The notes under the pieces: model-generated | Told to the model about the DNA's origin: nothing | The model's database searches: none | What the model saw: only the letters and a program-made list of their open reading frames with translations | Position numbers and translations under genes: made by a program | From: Dactylis glomerata | Taxonomy: Eukaryota > Streptophyta > Magnoliopsida > Poales > Poaceae | Length of the DNA stretch: 64,000 nt | Assembly: GCA_007115705.1 (NCBI GenBank) | Contig: QXEO01002114.1 | Span: 2,542,001-2,606,000, forward strand | Direction: 5' to 3' | Shown here: one piece after another, positions 11,639-23,250 of the stretch | Numbering within the stretch: position 1 is the first letter of the stretch | Layout: the number at the start of each line of letters is the position of its first letter

Positions 11639-13363
11639 CTACAACACATGACGCTTCCCCTTATGCCACAAGGAATAAACATTGGACCTGCCTTCATGAG
11701 TGGAACGCCTATCAAATTGCCACGGGCGTCCTAGCAACACATGACATGCATCCATAGGCAAAACATCACAGACCACTGTGTCCTCATAATTACCTACTGA
11801 AAATTTCAGGCGCACCTTATGTGTGACCTTCAGCTTCCCTGAATTATACAACCACTCAACACAATGTGGCTGCGGGTGCTTCCATGTAGGCAATGATAGA
11901 GAATCCACCAAACTCTTGCTAACAATATTTGTGTAGCTGCCACCATCAATAATCAGTTTGCAAGTGGTGTCCTTAACGATGCATTGGGTCTGAAATATAT
12001 TCCAGCGCTGCCCTTGGTCGTGAATGCGATCTTCTGGTACGCGTTGCACCATTAGATTTTTTAAATTTGCAGCAAGTTCATACCCATCCACGATCACTTC
12101 AGGATTGTCCTCAGAGTCCTCACTTGATGATGCATCAGCTTTCTCATCATCACTAGCAGAAACATAGCCATCATGTGTGAGCATCACCCTTTTTCTATTA
12201 GGGCAATCACGCTTCATGTGTCCTCGTCCTCCACAAGTAAAACACTCGATGTTTGCTGTGGACTGCGTAGATGCAGTTTTGGACACCCCAGATGTGGGTG
12301 CCACGCTATGAGAAACACTATTAGAGCGTGTAGAAGGTGTCGTCTGAACACTAGGACCAGCAGCCTCGGTATGAGAACGAGGCCATGATTTTGTAGGTGT
12401 GGCAGCTTGGCGTCGTTTGATTTGTTGCTCCACACGCTCAGCTTGGTGCACAAGATCCTGAAGATCATGATAGTAAACCATCTCCACACGATCACGCACC
12501 TCAAAATTCAGTCCATTCAAAAACCGAGACATCGTGGCCTCTGTATCCTCCCTTGTCCCTGTACGTATCATCAACAACTCCATCTCTTTATAATACTCAT
12601 CCACAGATTTAGTACCTTGAGTGAGCTGCTGCAACTTATTATACATGTCTCTCTTGTAGTGTTCAGGAACAAAGCGATGTCGCATAAGATCTTTCATACC
12701 TTGCCATGACGTTGGGCGAGTACGCATACGCAGAATTTGATTCCACCAAATCAGCACATAACCGGTGAATTCAACAGCAGCCAGTTGAAGTCTCTTCGCC
12801 TCAGTGTAATAATGAGTAGCAAAAATCTGATCCATGCGCATCTCCCACTCCAAATAATCGTCAGGTCCGCGGTCACCGGAAAAAGGAGGTATGGACAATT
12901 TGATGCGTCCAAGACCACCATCATCAAGTGGAACACGACCAGCATGGCCAACACGGTCACGATCATGTTGCTGTACACGATGAGCACCTGCAGGACGAGC
13001 AGCAAACTGCCGTTGTTGTGGTACATAATCAACGTCATCGGCAAGTTCTCCTTCATAAGCGGGTGCCACGGGTCGATGATCATGATATTCAGCAGGGCGG
13101 CGTGGAACCACGTCGCGAGGTTGTGCAGCAGGAGGGGGCTGCACGGGTGCACGGGCAGTAGCATCGCCCATTGCATCAATCCGGGTAGCTAGCTGTGCAA
13201 TTTGTGTTGCCAATGCGGCATGACTCCGAAGAATAAAGTCGCACGTGCTATCAAAACCAGCCCGAACATTAGGAGCCAAATCTGCAGCAAAAACCGGTGG
13301 AACAAGCTAGTCTTTCTTCTCTCCAGCAGCAACGGAATTCTCTCCGTCAATAGAGTTCACCAT
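11639..13363 (-). pseudogene. Gag-protease of the 10911 element, two in-frame TAG stops
   Basis: Likely start is the ATG at 13363. A TAG at 13307-13309 (codon 19) and a TAG at 11639-11641 interrupt a frame that is otherwise open for 546 codons. Order: a disordered Pro/Arg-rich start, the capsid-type retrotransposon gag domain (core about 12360-12870, with WWNQILRM and FVPEHYKR), one CX2CX4HX4C knuckle (CFTCGGRGHMKRDC, about 12203-12244), and an aspartic protease with active-site motif IIDGGS (Asp codon 11945-11947). After the second TAG the frame stays open to 11366, inside the LTR. Known role of the family: particle formation, RNA binding and polyprotein cleavage. Whether either stop is suppressed cannot be told from sequence. 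Confidence 0.85.
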
Positions 13364-14065
13364 TATATCCAAATAGCACAAAACAAATGCAGATCAATTT
13401 TACCTATACTTTTCCCTGCAGCTAGTGGTAATGAGCAGTATCTGTCAAAATTGCAGGCAAAACCAGTAAACTGAACTGACAAAAAGCAACAAAGCTAGGG
13501 AGCAATCCGGCGCCTGACCACAGAGGCCGTCTGGGGTCGAGCGAGCGCGAGCGATCAGGGCGAGCGCGAGCGATCAGGGCGACGCGAGCGAGCAGGCCGT
13601 CTGACGCGCTCCGTCCTGGGGCGAGCGAATCGAGGGCGAGCGTGGGCACGCAGGCTCCTGGCTGGCGAGCGCAAAGGTGGGCCGGCCCAATTGGCAAAGA
13701 GAGCCGGCGCTGGGTACAAGCGGGGCGAGCGAGGCGCGGGCGCAGCGATCGAGCGGGCGCAGCGATCGAGCGAGGCGCGGGCGCAGCGATCGATGCCAGA
13801 TGTGCGCGATGCCTGAGCGATTGCGAGCCAGCTCGTTTTCTTCTTCTTCTTTTTTTTCTGCAGATCGGATCGGAAGCAGCTGCAGATCTGAAAACGCGTA
13901 TCGCCTGGACTCCTGGCTGAATCAAAATCGATCGAAAATCTCGTAAAGAACGAACTGATCTGAAAACTGAACCAGCAACACAGCGATCCTGCTAGTCCTC
14001 CGCAGCAGAGAAATCTCAGCAGAACAAATCGATCTCAACAGCAAATTCCGCCGTGATAAACCCGA
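13364..14065 (-). other. 5' leader of the 10911 element
   Basis: Untranslated leader between primer site and gag start. The part at about 13530-13800 is very GC-rich and made of GCGAGCG-type units, including three copies of GGGCGCAGCGATCGA between about 13738 and 13793. ORFs on both strands here come from base composition and repeats. Confidence 0.6.
13738..13794. repeat. GC-rich tandem repeat in a retroelement leader
   Basis: Three near-identical GGGCGCAGCGATCGA units. A related GCGAGCGATCAGGGC unit occurs twice at about 13543-13581. Each unit contains the palindrome CGATCG or GATC. They may affect RNA folding; no function can be read from the sequence. Confidence 0.7.
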
Positions 14066-14079
14066 CGAATCTGATACCA
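14066..14079 (-). other. Primer binding site of the 10911 element
   Basis: The minus strand reads TGGTATCAGATTCG three bases inside the 5' LTR. Its first ten bases match the initiator tRNA-Met primer site, and it begins like the E1 primer site (TGGTATCAGATTTC). Confidence 0.8.
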
Positions 14080-14082
14080 AGA

Positions 14083-14705
14083 TGATATGGATCAGCGTGA
14101 TCCGAAGGGGGTTTGGCCCAATCTTTCACGGCGATCAAACAAACAGCAAGATACAAAAGAGAACTCAATCTGAAATAGATCAAACTAATCTCTCTTCAAT
14201 TCCTCGCGATGAAACTGACCGGAATCAATTCCCACGCATGGCATAACATCAGATCTTGAAGATCAGCAATCAAACACACCGATATGCGCCCCCAAACATT
14301 GGGACTTTTTTGGTCTCTCTCTTAGCTCGAAAATACAAGTCTGATCCATACAAGGCGGCTGCCATAACCCTATATGGGTGACTCTGAATGCTACCTTGGC
14401 TGGGCTAGGCCCCAAACCAAACTAAAAGCCCAAATGGCCAAAACACACTTGATTTTGGACAGGCCCAAAACCATCACACACAAATAAAACCAAACTGAAA
14501 TAAAAACATGACGCGAACTTAATTAAAATAGAACAACTAAATATCCTTCGCTGCAGCGCCTCGGCGAACATGAAACTCCATTGGAGGTGTACGAAAGTTG
14601 GGCTTCACATCATCTTGTGGAGGCACTTCAAAGCAGAATTGTCCAATCTTCAGAACATAAGGAGGTGGTAAAATAGTAGGAGTAGTAGCTATGCTCCCCT
14701 TATCA
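14083..14705 (-). repeat. 5' LTR of the 10911-14705 element
   Basis: 623-bp direct repeat of 10911-11534, bounded by TGATATGG and CTTATCA on the plus strand and followed by target duplication CCTTG. The few differences between the two copies indicate a recent insertion. Confidence 0.93.
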
Positions 14706-15984
14706 CCTTGCCTCTTTTACACTAGTGTGTTCCTTTTTGACACAGCTTTGTTGTGTCGACAGCACACGGCTGCATGCTATGAGTGTGCTGCTTGCATGTG
14801 GCCCTCTTCCTAGTGTATGTCACCACATTGTCTTTCTTTAGCCTCCTAGAGCAAGGCATGGTTGAGTTGATCTTTATCCATAATTTGGCCTTTATTTTTT
14901 GGTACTGCCAAGTGTTACTCATATATGGCTTCCTAATAATTACTTGCTGGCTGGAACAAATATGTGAACAATGAACTAAATTGCTGCTGGTTGAAATATA
15001 ATTAAGTCCTCAACTTAATTATACATGGGACTTAATTATTTATTATTAGTAGGCTAATGGTTCATCTTGACCATTTAATGTCAAGGGTGAATCCTTAAAT
15101 CTGAAAAGATGTGCTCTTGCAAAGGACCCTAGCTAGATTAGAGGGAGATAACACTGTTGCCTTGTTGCCTAAAGATAAGTAGGATCATTTGTGGTTGCCT
15201 TGTCCCACTTCTAATATGGATCAATCAGTGTTGCCTCTAGTCCCTGTTGCCTTCTTGATAATTGTTGCCTCTTGATCCAAGTGTGTGGTCAGTGTTGACC
15301 CAAATATGCTCAAGTGATCCTTATGTTGCCAAAATGAGATTTACTCCCTCTAATCACCATTTGGGGATCAAGACTAGTACTTGATTCCCATAGCTAGTCT
15401 CTAATACTAAAAATGTCTCCCAAACATCGAGACAAACATTTTAACATTAACACAAACCATTTCTTTTGTCTTTTGTTGTTTGTTTTGCAGGAAAAAAGAT
15501 TAGAAGATTGAGAAGATTAGTTTAGGATTTTCTTTTATCATTTCTGTAACTTTATTTTGCCCTTTTCAATTCATCTCAATATTTTGAGATTTGTAAAATA
15601 AAATCTTTATTTGTAATAAAGAACATTGCTCTTTATTCGATGTTGTAATTTACTTTATTTATAGAAAGGTTTCTATTCTCTTTTTTTGTATATTATTGCT
15701 TGGAATTAAGATTCCAATTCAAATTATTATTTGAATTTCTATTATTCATATGTGAACTTAATTCGAATAGCTTCTCCCAAAACCTTAAGAATTTAGCAAA
15801 GGTCATGTCGAAATTCATCGCACTTATACCGATGACTAACTCAATTCCCATCGACACAAGCGAAACCTCGATCACTTTGATGCTATGATTTAAAGCGCGA
15901 AAATTCCCCAGATTTTCTATGCATGGAGGCAATGCACATTCCTGTTTCCGCTCTATTTCTAGCCTCACATCCTGGGATGTTACA

Positions 15985-17141
15985 AACTCTCCCCCTTAAA
16001 ATAAACTTTGTCCCAAAGTTTGGGCTCTCATACATTGTGGACTGAACTTGTTGTTGCTATCATCTATTTTGCTACTCCTCCTCCAATTGATTGGATATAG
16101 ATGACATCTCTCTGTTCAGGATGTCTCTTGAATCCTCTGTGTCTGATTCTGAACAATTGTCACTAGAATCAATCATATGATGTCTTCCAACCCTTTTCAT
16201 GAATCCAATACTTTTCAGCTCCTTAGTTTACTTAATTTTAGAAACTGTTTTGGGTGAGGTCTCCATAGTAGGGTATCAACTTTTTGCTTATGGTCGGGTT
16301 ACTGTCTATAAAATAAGGTTTCACGGAGCTCATAATGATGCTTAAGAGGTCCGTTAAGGCATAAGCATTCCTAAAGATTAAGTTCCGAGAAATGGATTAG
16401 ACTCATTTAGCCCATCCAATCCAAGGTTTTGGTTCACCTTCATAACTTTGATCTTGGTCCTCTATGTTCAAAAGGTCAAGTGTGGTTCATACTAGCGGTG
16501 GTTCATGGTCCACAATTGTCCAACTCCTTCACTGCTCTCATAATAGAGCTACGGTGAATCTTAGGGAAGTGTCGTTCAAATATACTTCATCCAACTTCCA
16601 TCATCTTTGATTTCTCCCCAATTTCTGCTTCTTAAAAGTATTAATTACTCCTTTGGTCAAGTTTAAGGTCTAGTTGTTGCTTCCATGAGGTATAAACCTC
16701 AACTTCCATTCTGATGAACTTCCAAGGCAAGTATCAATATAGTACCTTGACATCACCTTATGGAAATAAGGCTAATCTCATCTTAGTCTAGACCTCCTTC
16801 TTACTCCAACTGATTTGGTCTAGTTCTTCCAACTTGTGGCTTACTCTCCCCCTTAGACTTTCCTAATGGTCTCTAAAAGTCTTTTCCATTAACCATTTGG
16901 ACTCATGGTTAGACTACAAGTCTTGGCGGGCCTTACTATCATGTCTTCCTAAGGGTCTCTCAAAGAAATCTGCATTGTACCCACACAATTGTGGATATCC
17001 AGTATGAGTTCTTCGAGTAAGTATATAGGTAGGGCTTCTATTTCACTTTCGGAGGTATGAACTTATCCAAAAGTTCTAAAGGTTGATGAGGATTGGGTTT
17101 TCCCATCGTTATCTATCCTAATTCTGATGGTAGGGTATATA
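15985..17141 (-). other. H internal fragment with polypurine tract
   Basis: The first 17 bases read TTTTAAGGGGGAGAGTT on the minus strand, a polypurine tract directly before the LTR start at 15984. The rest is AT-rich with stops in all frames. I see no gene in it. It ends at ATATA, the target duplication of the solo LTR at 17142. Confidence 0.6.
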
Positions 17142-18098
17142 TGTAATGCCCCAAAACCGGCACCTTGCAGATTATAGCGATCACGCCACAATCTACATGA
17201 TGTCACTTCGGAAACGCACCACCAAGTGCCTCATGCACATCGCAACATGCATGTGATGCGGGTGGAATCAAGGTAGCAACAGTTACACAAGTTCACAAAG
17301 GAACCCACACAAAAAAATAACCACAGAGACTCCATGTGTCAAAATATCCAAATATACAATACAAAGATCCAAAACATACATAAAGCAAATAGCATCCGAG
17401 TACGGACAAGAATACAAATGGGCCTAAGAGGCCTGAAGATAAACGATGGCATCCATAACCCAGCCCAGGCCAAGCCGGAAGGGTAACCTTGCTAACATCA
17501 TCGCCCCCATACCTGTGAAGATCGGTCCAACAGTTGCCGAAAAAGGAGGGAGAAAGAGAAAGGAAAAAGAAGAAATACAAGGGTGAGTACCGAGGCACGT
17601 ACTCGCGAGACTGGAATTCAGCTGTGCTCGCCTACGGGCTATATGGTGGACTTAGCGGCAACAAAAGAACTTTACTACATAGACACTACAACTTCCATCT
17701 AAATAGATAAGATAAGAGAGCGCATAAAAGAACCAACTAGATGCTCACACCAAACATAACACAGCCGATGTATTAGCTCCTTCACACCCATCGAGGAAGC
17801 AATTGCAAAGGCACTCACACAGTTAACAAGTTTTATGTTGCAGGTTTGTTGTTGTAATTTTGCTAACTTACTACACAAGTTTATTAATATTGAAATAACA
17901 AGTGTAAGTTATTCTATGATCGAGTAGTACAGCTCCAAGTCGTCCATAACCGCGGACACGGCTTTTTGAAAAGATTTAACCCTGCAGGGGTGCCCAAATG
18001 TACCCAAACGCATGATCACCCCTTAGTGCCAAGCTAATTAGCACACTTCCGATGGTGTGCCAGCAGGAGGTCACGACTTGCATTCTCCTTCACTACAA

Positions 18099-19853
18099 CA
18101 GAGAGCGGGAACTGAAATTTTCCTCAAGGCTGTCATTCAGGCAATTCCAACCTTTGTGATGAGTTGTTTTCAATTGCCGGTGGCGACTTGTGATCAAATG
18201 AGAAGGACCATAGCCAATGAATGGTGGGGTTCGGCTAATGGTAAGAGGAAAATGCACTGGCGTTCATGGGAATGGCTCTCTTCACCCAAAGCAATGGGAG
18301 GGCTTGGGTTCCGCGATCTGGTGATTTTCAACCAAGCCATGTTGGGTCGACAAGGTTGGCGCTTGATCACGGATCCGTCCTCTTTGTGTGCTCGAGTCCT
18401 AAAAGGACGATATTTTCCCAATTGCGATTTTTTGGATGCAACATGCCCCCGATCTGCCTCCTATACATGGCGAAGTATCCTGCATGGCCGGGAATTAATC
18501 AAAAAAGGTATCAGGTGGGGTGTGGGTGATGGTTCGACAATAAAAATCAAAACTGATAATTGGATTCCTGGAGTTCTACCTGGTTTGCTTCGAACTCTGA
18601 CGCCATTAGCTGATGGTCAGACTGTAAACTCTCTCTTTGCTGAAGATATGCAGTCATGGAACGTGACTTTGGTCCGATCCGTTTTTGAGGAGGAGGTTGC
18701 TAATCAGGTTCTTCAAGTTCCAATCAGCCGCAGCGGGGGTGTTGATTTTATTTCGTGGCCTCACAACCGGTATGGTATATACACTGTTCGTTCAGCGTAT
18801 CATTTGGCAAGGACAAATTTGGCTGTCGATGCACGTAGTGGTCCAGGTCGTGGCGCGCCCTCTGATCACCAAGGTGAGGCGCTCTCATGGAAAAAACTTT
18901 GGTCCGTCAAGGCGCCGGGGAAAATGCTGATTACTCTATGGCGTTTCGCGCATGATTGCCTCCCGTCGGGAGCGCAGCTGGAGCGCCGTCACATACCAGC
19001 TTCTTCAGCATGTGTTCACTGCTACGTGGATGAACGAGTTGAGCATGCTCTTCTTTTCTGCCCATATGCACGTGAGGTGTGGTCGCAAGTTAAAGGTTAC
19101 TATAATATTCATCTGAACCTCAAGTGTTTTATCTCTCCCAAGATGTGGATCTTTGATTATCTAGCTAGGGGAAGTGACCTTGAGGGCACGGTTTTAGCAG
19201 TGACTTGCTGGCATATTTGGGATGCACGTAACAAACTCAGGGAAGAAAATATAATGGTGTCTCCCTCAAGTTTGGCCATAAGAGTTAAAGCTTTTATTGA
19301 TATGATCATTGAGCACCTGTTCAAGACCAAGTCTAGCCACAGACTTGAACCTTCTTCATCGCCTCTTTGGGTTCCACCGCCGGCAGGTATGGTCTTGATT
19401 AATGTTGACGCTGCTCTTTTTGCTTCTTCCCGCTGCATGGGAGCAGGGGTGGTGATACGAGACCACAACGGTGCATGTGTAGCTGCTTGCAGCGATACCT
19501 ACCAGGAGGTCATCATCCCTGAGCTTGCTGAGGCCATGGCGATGAGGAGGGCGCTTACTTTTGCTAAAGAAGAAGGTCTTGAAAGAGTGTCTCTTGCCTC
19601 TGATTGTCTATCCATCGTCCAGCGCATCAACACCGGGAAGATGGATCGCTCTATTTGCGGGCCAGTTATCCAAGATATCAAGAGTCTTGTCGCTTCTTTC
19701 TTGCAATGCTCTATTTTTCATGTTCGTCGCGAGCAGAATATGGCTGCGCATCTGTTAGCTCGTTCTAGTGAATTTTCTATGTCTTCTGTGTGGCGTGGTG
19801 TGTCCCCGAATTGTATTCGGGAAACTATTTGTACTGACTTTATGTCTCGGTGA
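18099..19853 (+). CDS. LINE ORF2 C-terminal part: zinc-binding RT region and RNase H
   Basis: About 584 codons without a stop, truncated at the 5' end. The reverse transcriptase catalytic core is missing; what remains starts in the thumb/post-RT region (about 18110-18360, with a TWRSILHGR motif at about 18470). The zf-RVT domain follows (about 18770-19090; Cys-rich, CVHCYVDERVEHALLFC). The last 155 codons are an RNase H domain with NVDAAL, a Glu in PELAEAMA and an Asp in LASDCLS. The position often occupied by Asp in related ORFs is His (AAHLLAR). The upstream in-frame codons from 18057 belong to the host LTR. Plant L1-clade ORF2 proteins nick DNA and copy their RNA; this fragment could not. 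Confidence 0.85.
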   Translation, partial: QRAGTEIFLKAVIQAIPTFVMSCFQLPVATCDQMRRTIANEWWGSANGKRKMHWRSWEWLSSPKAMGGLGFRDLVIFNQAMLGRQGWRLITDPSSLCARVLKGRYFPNCDFLDATCPRSASYTWRSILHGRELIKKGIRWGVGDGSTIKIKTDNWIPGVLPGLLRTLTPLADGQTVNSLFAEDMQSWNVTLVRSVFEEEVANQVLQVPISRSGGVDFISWPHNRYGIYTVRSAYHLARTNLAVDARSGPGRGAPSDHQGEALSWKKLWSVKAPGKMLITLWRFAHDCLPSGAQLERRHIPASSACVHCYVDERVEHALLFCPYAREVWSQVKGYYNIHLNLKCFISPKMWIFDYLARGSDLEGTVLAVTCWHIWDARNKLREENIMVSPSSLAIRVKAFIDMIIEHLFKTKSSHRLEPSSSPLWVPPPAGMVLINVDAALFASSRCMGAGVVIRDHNGACVAACSDTYQEVIIPELAEAMAMRRALTFAKEEGLERVSLASDCLSIVQRINTGKMDRSICGPVIQDIKSLVASFLQCSIFHVRREQNMAAHLLARSSEFSMSSVWRGVSPNCIRETICTDFMSR

Positions 19854-19892
19854 TTAATAAAGCTCACGCGTTCTCTCAAAAAAAAAAAAAAA
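18099..19892 (+). mobile_element. 5'-truncated LINE (L1-like, plant type)
   Basis: Compared with the uninterrupted copy of the host LTR near 60940, foreign sequence starts just after CACTACAA (18098) and ends in a 15-base poly(A) at 19878-19892. It holds the end of ORF2, a short 3' UTR with AATAAA at about 19855, and the poly(A) tail. Truncation at the 5' end is usual for LINEs. I see no clear target duplication. Confidence 0.88.
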
Positions 19893-21727
19893 CAAGTCCA
19901 GGAAGCCACCTGACTAAGTTTAACCCGTATCGAGAGTCCGGCCGAATCTCCGAGACAGACTTAGCTGATGCGTGAACGGTTAAGATGGATCGGAGCCCAC
20001 TAGGGGATGACCATTTAACAATGCATAACACGCCTAGACGGACGTGCAGAACAAGGGTTTACAAGGCACACACGGCTTCCCCAAAGTAAAATCGGACCAT
20101 AAGATACAAGCTACACGCCCGACAAAAACCAAATGGAAACACCGCGAACTAGTTGTGGCCACTGGACTAGTATATAGATTTCGGCAGTGTCAAGGGGAGG
20201 CCCAGAAGCATACCCATGTATGGTTAGAGCGCTCAGTCTCAGAACAATTCATGCGATCTCGGGGTCCTAGGGGACACAAGTGAGCCATTGTAAAATAGGC
20301 AAAATGACTCACCGATGCCTCTACTTAATTCAATTTTTAATTATTAACAATAAAGTAAGCCATGAGTATCTCCAACAACAAATATCTATAAAGTAGAGCA
20401 TGTGATAACTTTCCCAACCCAATAAAACAGCACCACTTGAAACAACCTGAATATGCCTATGACTCGCAAGGCCAACTCGAACAATAAGCACACGGTTAAT
20501 AGGATGTATGGAAGGTTCTATGGCTTTGCTTTGGATAAATAGGTGGATAGGACACATGACTCAAACAAAAGCATCGCGACACAAGGCTAGAATATAGAGC
20601 TAGCCAGAGCAAAAGTGTTAAATGGGTAGAGAGAAAAGGGCTCGCCTGAAAAGATGGTCGAAGAACACCCAACGAACTTGTCGTTGCTCACATCACCACG
20701 AAGCGTCCTATCCGGGAAGAAGCAAATCGCTACAACAAACAACGGATGCAACACTTACTACTACGACAAAAGAATCGGCATGAGCATGTGAAGCATGTAT
20801 GCATGACATGGCAATTATGATGCAATGCAACTTATCCAATTTAAGTGGAATTAAAATTCTGACACACAAATATATGGTTGAAGTTGTTTTACTACATGAC
20901 AATTTAAATGTTTATTAGCATGGCAAAGACAAGATACGGGTGAGCTACACAATATTAAATGGAGCGGGAAAGCATTATAAGCATTTCCGAATACTCCATA
21001 TGTTACTTATTATGTGAGATGCAAACTATCACAGCACAACATGATGCAAGATGCAAACAAGTATATAGATGCCATATTTAGATTCTACACATTTTTTTGA
21101 ACAATTTTCATAAAAATACTTTTTATTTCGAGTTGCGGTTTGAAAGATATGAATTTTGCAAGATAAACACATATCCTACCATTTTTCAGAAAATGAAAAA
21201 AATGAAGTGAAGTCTTTTCTCACCCAGACAGATCTAGCCTGGGTCGCTGACCGGCGGGGGACCTGCCGAGAATGGACATGGAATCAACCCACTACGCTGC
21301 TTGTTCAGATTTGAACAGAACAAGAATATAGTCTTTATATAATTGCGTTATGGCTGTTTAACCTGACAAATCTGAAGATGAGTTGCCACCGGAGTCGGGA
21401 CTGGGCGTGATCGGATGAAGACTCTCGTCGCAAGTTCAGCAAGACAAAGCGCTCAAAGCGGAACTTAGCAGGAACCAGAAGGTGAAAGTTTTTGGACCGG
21501 AGGCTCACGGGAGCGTCGCCGGCGGCAAGCACCTGCGGAGGACGACGGCGGTCAACATCGGGAGGCAGTTTGAGAAGGAGAGGAAGAACGAGGGGAGGTC
21601 CAGGAGGAGCGTTCGCTCACCATGAAAGCGATGCCGTGGACAGGGATGCGCGGAACAGCGAGGAGCTTGAGCAGCGAGGTCGAGGCTTGAAGACGAGTTT
21701 GCACACAAGAAGAATAGAAGATCGCGC

Positions 21728-23236
21728 TGATGACCCACAAGTATAGGGGGTGTATCATAGTACTTTCGATAAATAAGAGTGTCGAACCCAACGAGGAGCA
21801 GAAGGTGTTGATGAGTGGTTTTGATCAAGGATTCACTGTAAATACTAGCAAACAGGTTTTCAGGGGTAATTGGCAATACGAGTAAATAAAGTGCGAGTAA
21901 ATAAAAGACAGTAGTAACAATTGCAGCAAGTGGCCCAATCCTTTCTTCAGCAAAGGACAAGCCGGTTGTGTAACTTATAATAACCAAACATTCTCGAGGA
22001 CACACGGGAGTTTCTGTCAAGAGCTTTTGCTTCATAAAGCCAATAGTCTTTATTGGTTTGATAGGTGTTATGGGGGTGAACCTGTGCTAGCGCACTACCC
22101 TTACTAGGATAAATACACACTTGTGATTATACCCTCCTGCAAGCATCCGCAAATACAAGAAAGTAATTAAGATAAATCTAACCACAGCCTTAAACTCTAA
22201 GATCCTACGCTCCCTGGTGCAATGGTTTCCCAACGGAGGTTTAGGTTTCTGTCACTCCAGCAACCCCACAATTGGTAGCCAAATACACAATGCATCTCAC
22301 TAGGCCCATAAATGGTGAAGTATCATGTAGTCGACGTTCACATGACACCACTAGTGAAATAGCACCACAACAATATCAAACCATTAAATATTTCTCAACG
22401 ATAATTCACTACTAACATCTTGAGTTCTCCCATGTCCTCAAGAACTAAACGAACTACTCACAAGACATCATATGGATCATGATCAGAGGTGAAATAATGG
22501 TAAATAACAATCTGGACATAAACCTTAATTCAACGGTTCCACTCAATAGCATCAACTACAAGAGTAATCAACACCGGGAAAGTTTCCCCTAAGAATATAA
22601 CAAGATCCAACTCAAGATGTTACAGCGGGATGGCGTGGTGATGGTGGAGATGATGGTGCTAGTGATGAAGAAGATGATGATGATCCCGATGAAGTCCGGT
22701 GCGATGGTGATGACGATGGTGACGATCTCCCCTCTCTGGGAAGGAATTTCCCCGGTAGATTTCTCCCTGCCGGAGAGCTTTTCTCTCTCTGGTGTTCTCC
22801 GCCCCGCAGAGGCGGCTGTGTCTAACTCTGAGCCCCCCCTTGACTTAGGTTTTTGGGGACGATGAAGTACGCAGAGGGGCGAGACCAGAAGTGGGTCAGG
22901 GTGGCCTCACACAGGGCTGGCACGGCCAGGGATCACGCTGCGCCACCCTGGCGTGAGGGCCCCTCCTGGCTCCTCTCGACTCCTTCTTCTGGCTTCCTGA
23001 GTCTTCTGGGAAAATATAATTTCCTGGTATTTTTCTGGAATTTTCATGATCTTCAAAATATGGTCCCTTGATGGTCCATTTTCCAGTAGAATCCTGACTC
23101 CGGCAGCAAATCCTCCGGTAATCATCAAACATGTGGAAACAAAGGAAATAACATAAGTATCAACTCTAAATATGAAATATATCAATGAATAATAGTAAAT
23201 TATGATACAAAATAGTGATGCAAAATGGACGTATCA
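21728..23236 (-). repeat. 3' LTR of Z
   Basis: 1509 bp, 94-97% identical by eye to 30468-31972. Plus strand runs from TGATGACCCACAAGTATAGG to GGACGTATCA. The minus strand has a GC-rich promoter region at about 22700-22970 with an inverted repeat (CAGGGTGGC at 22897-22905 pairing with 22942-22950). Confidence 0.92.
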
Positions 23237-23237
23237 A

Positions 23238-23250
23238 CCCCCCCAAGCTT
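23238..23250 (-). other. Polypurine tract of Z
   Basis: The minus strand reads AAGCTTGGGGGGG one base before the 3' LTR, the primer for plus-strand DNA synthesis. A second copy of the motif lies inside the element at 24873-24885. Confidence 0.85.

Larger units (their letters stand above)
10911..14705 (-). mobile_element. Non-autonomous gypsy element with gag-protease only
   Basis: Two LTRs of about 624 bp (10911-11534 and 14083-14705) differ at only about six positions by eye. The target duplication CCTTG is perfect at 10906-10910 and 14706-14710. On the minus strand the order is LTR, primer site, leader, gag-protease, polypurine tract, LTR. Reverse transcriptase, RNase H and integrase are absent: the protease frame reaches the 3' LTR within about 100 bp. 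Its gag and protease resemble those of E1 and E2, so a relative of those elements is the likely source of enzymes. Confidence 0.92.
9523..15984 (-). repeat. 3' LTR of H (partial, with nested insertion)
   Basis: On the minus strand it starts TGTAACATCCCAGGATG at 15984 and runs left through 14711 and, after the insertion at 10911-14705, through 10910 to 9523, where an Athila-like LTR end interrupts it. About 2.66 kb is visible. Short ORFs such as 9629-9913 and 10571-10798 show no family motif. The far end of the LTR is not in the window. Confidence 0.5.

Noticed and set aside
18057..18098. N-terminal 14 codons of the LINE ORF as part of the protein
   Set aside because: They are host LTR sequence, as the uninterrupted copy near 60940 shows; foreign DNA starts at about 18099.
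21505..22035. 176-codon minus-strand ORF and its counterpart at 30227-30775
   Set aside because: Both run across the end of a Z LTR into unrelated flanking sequence; the shared part is LTR, with no domain.
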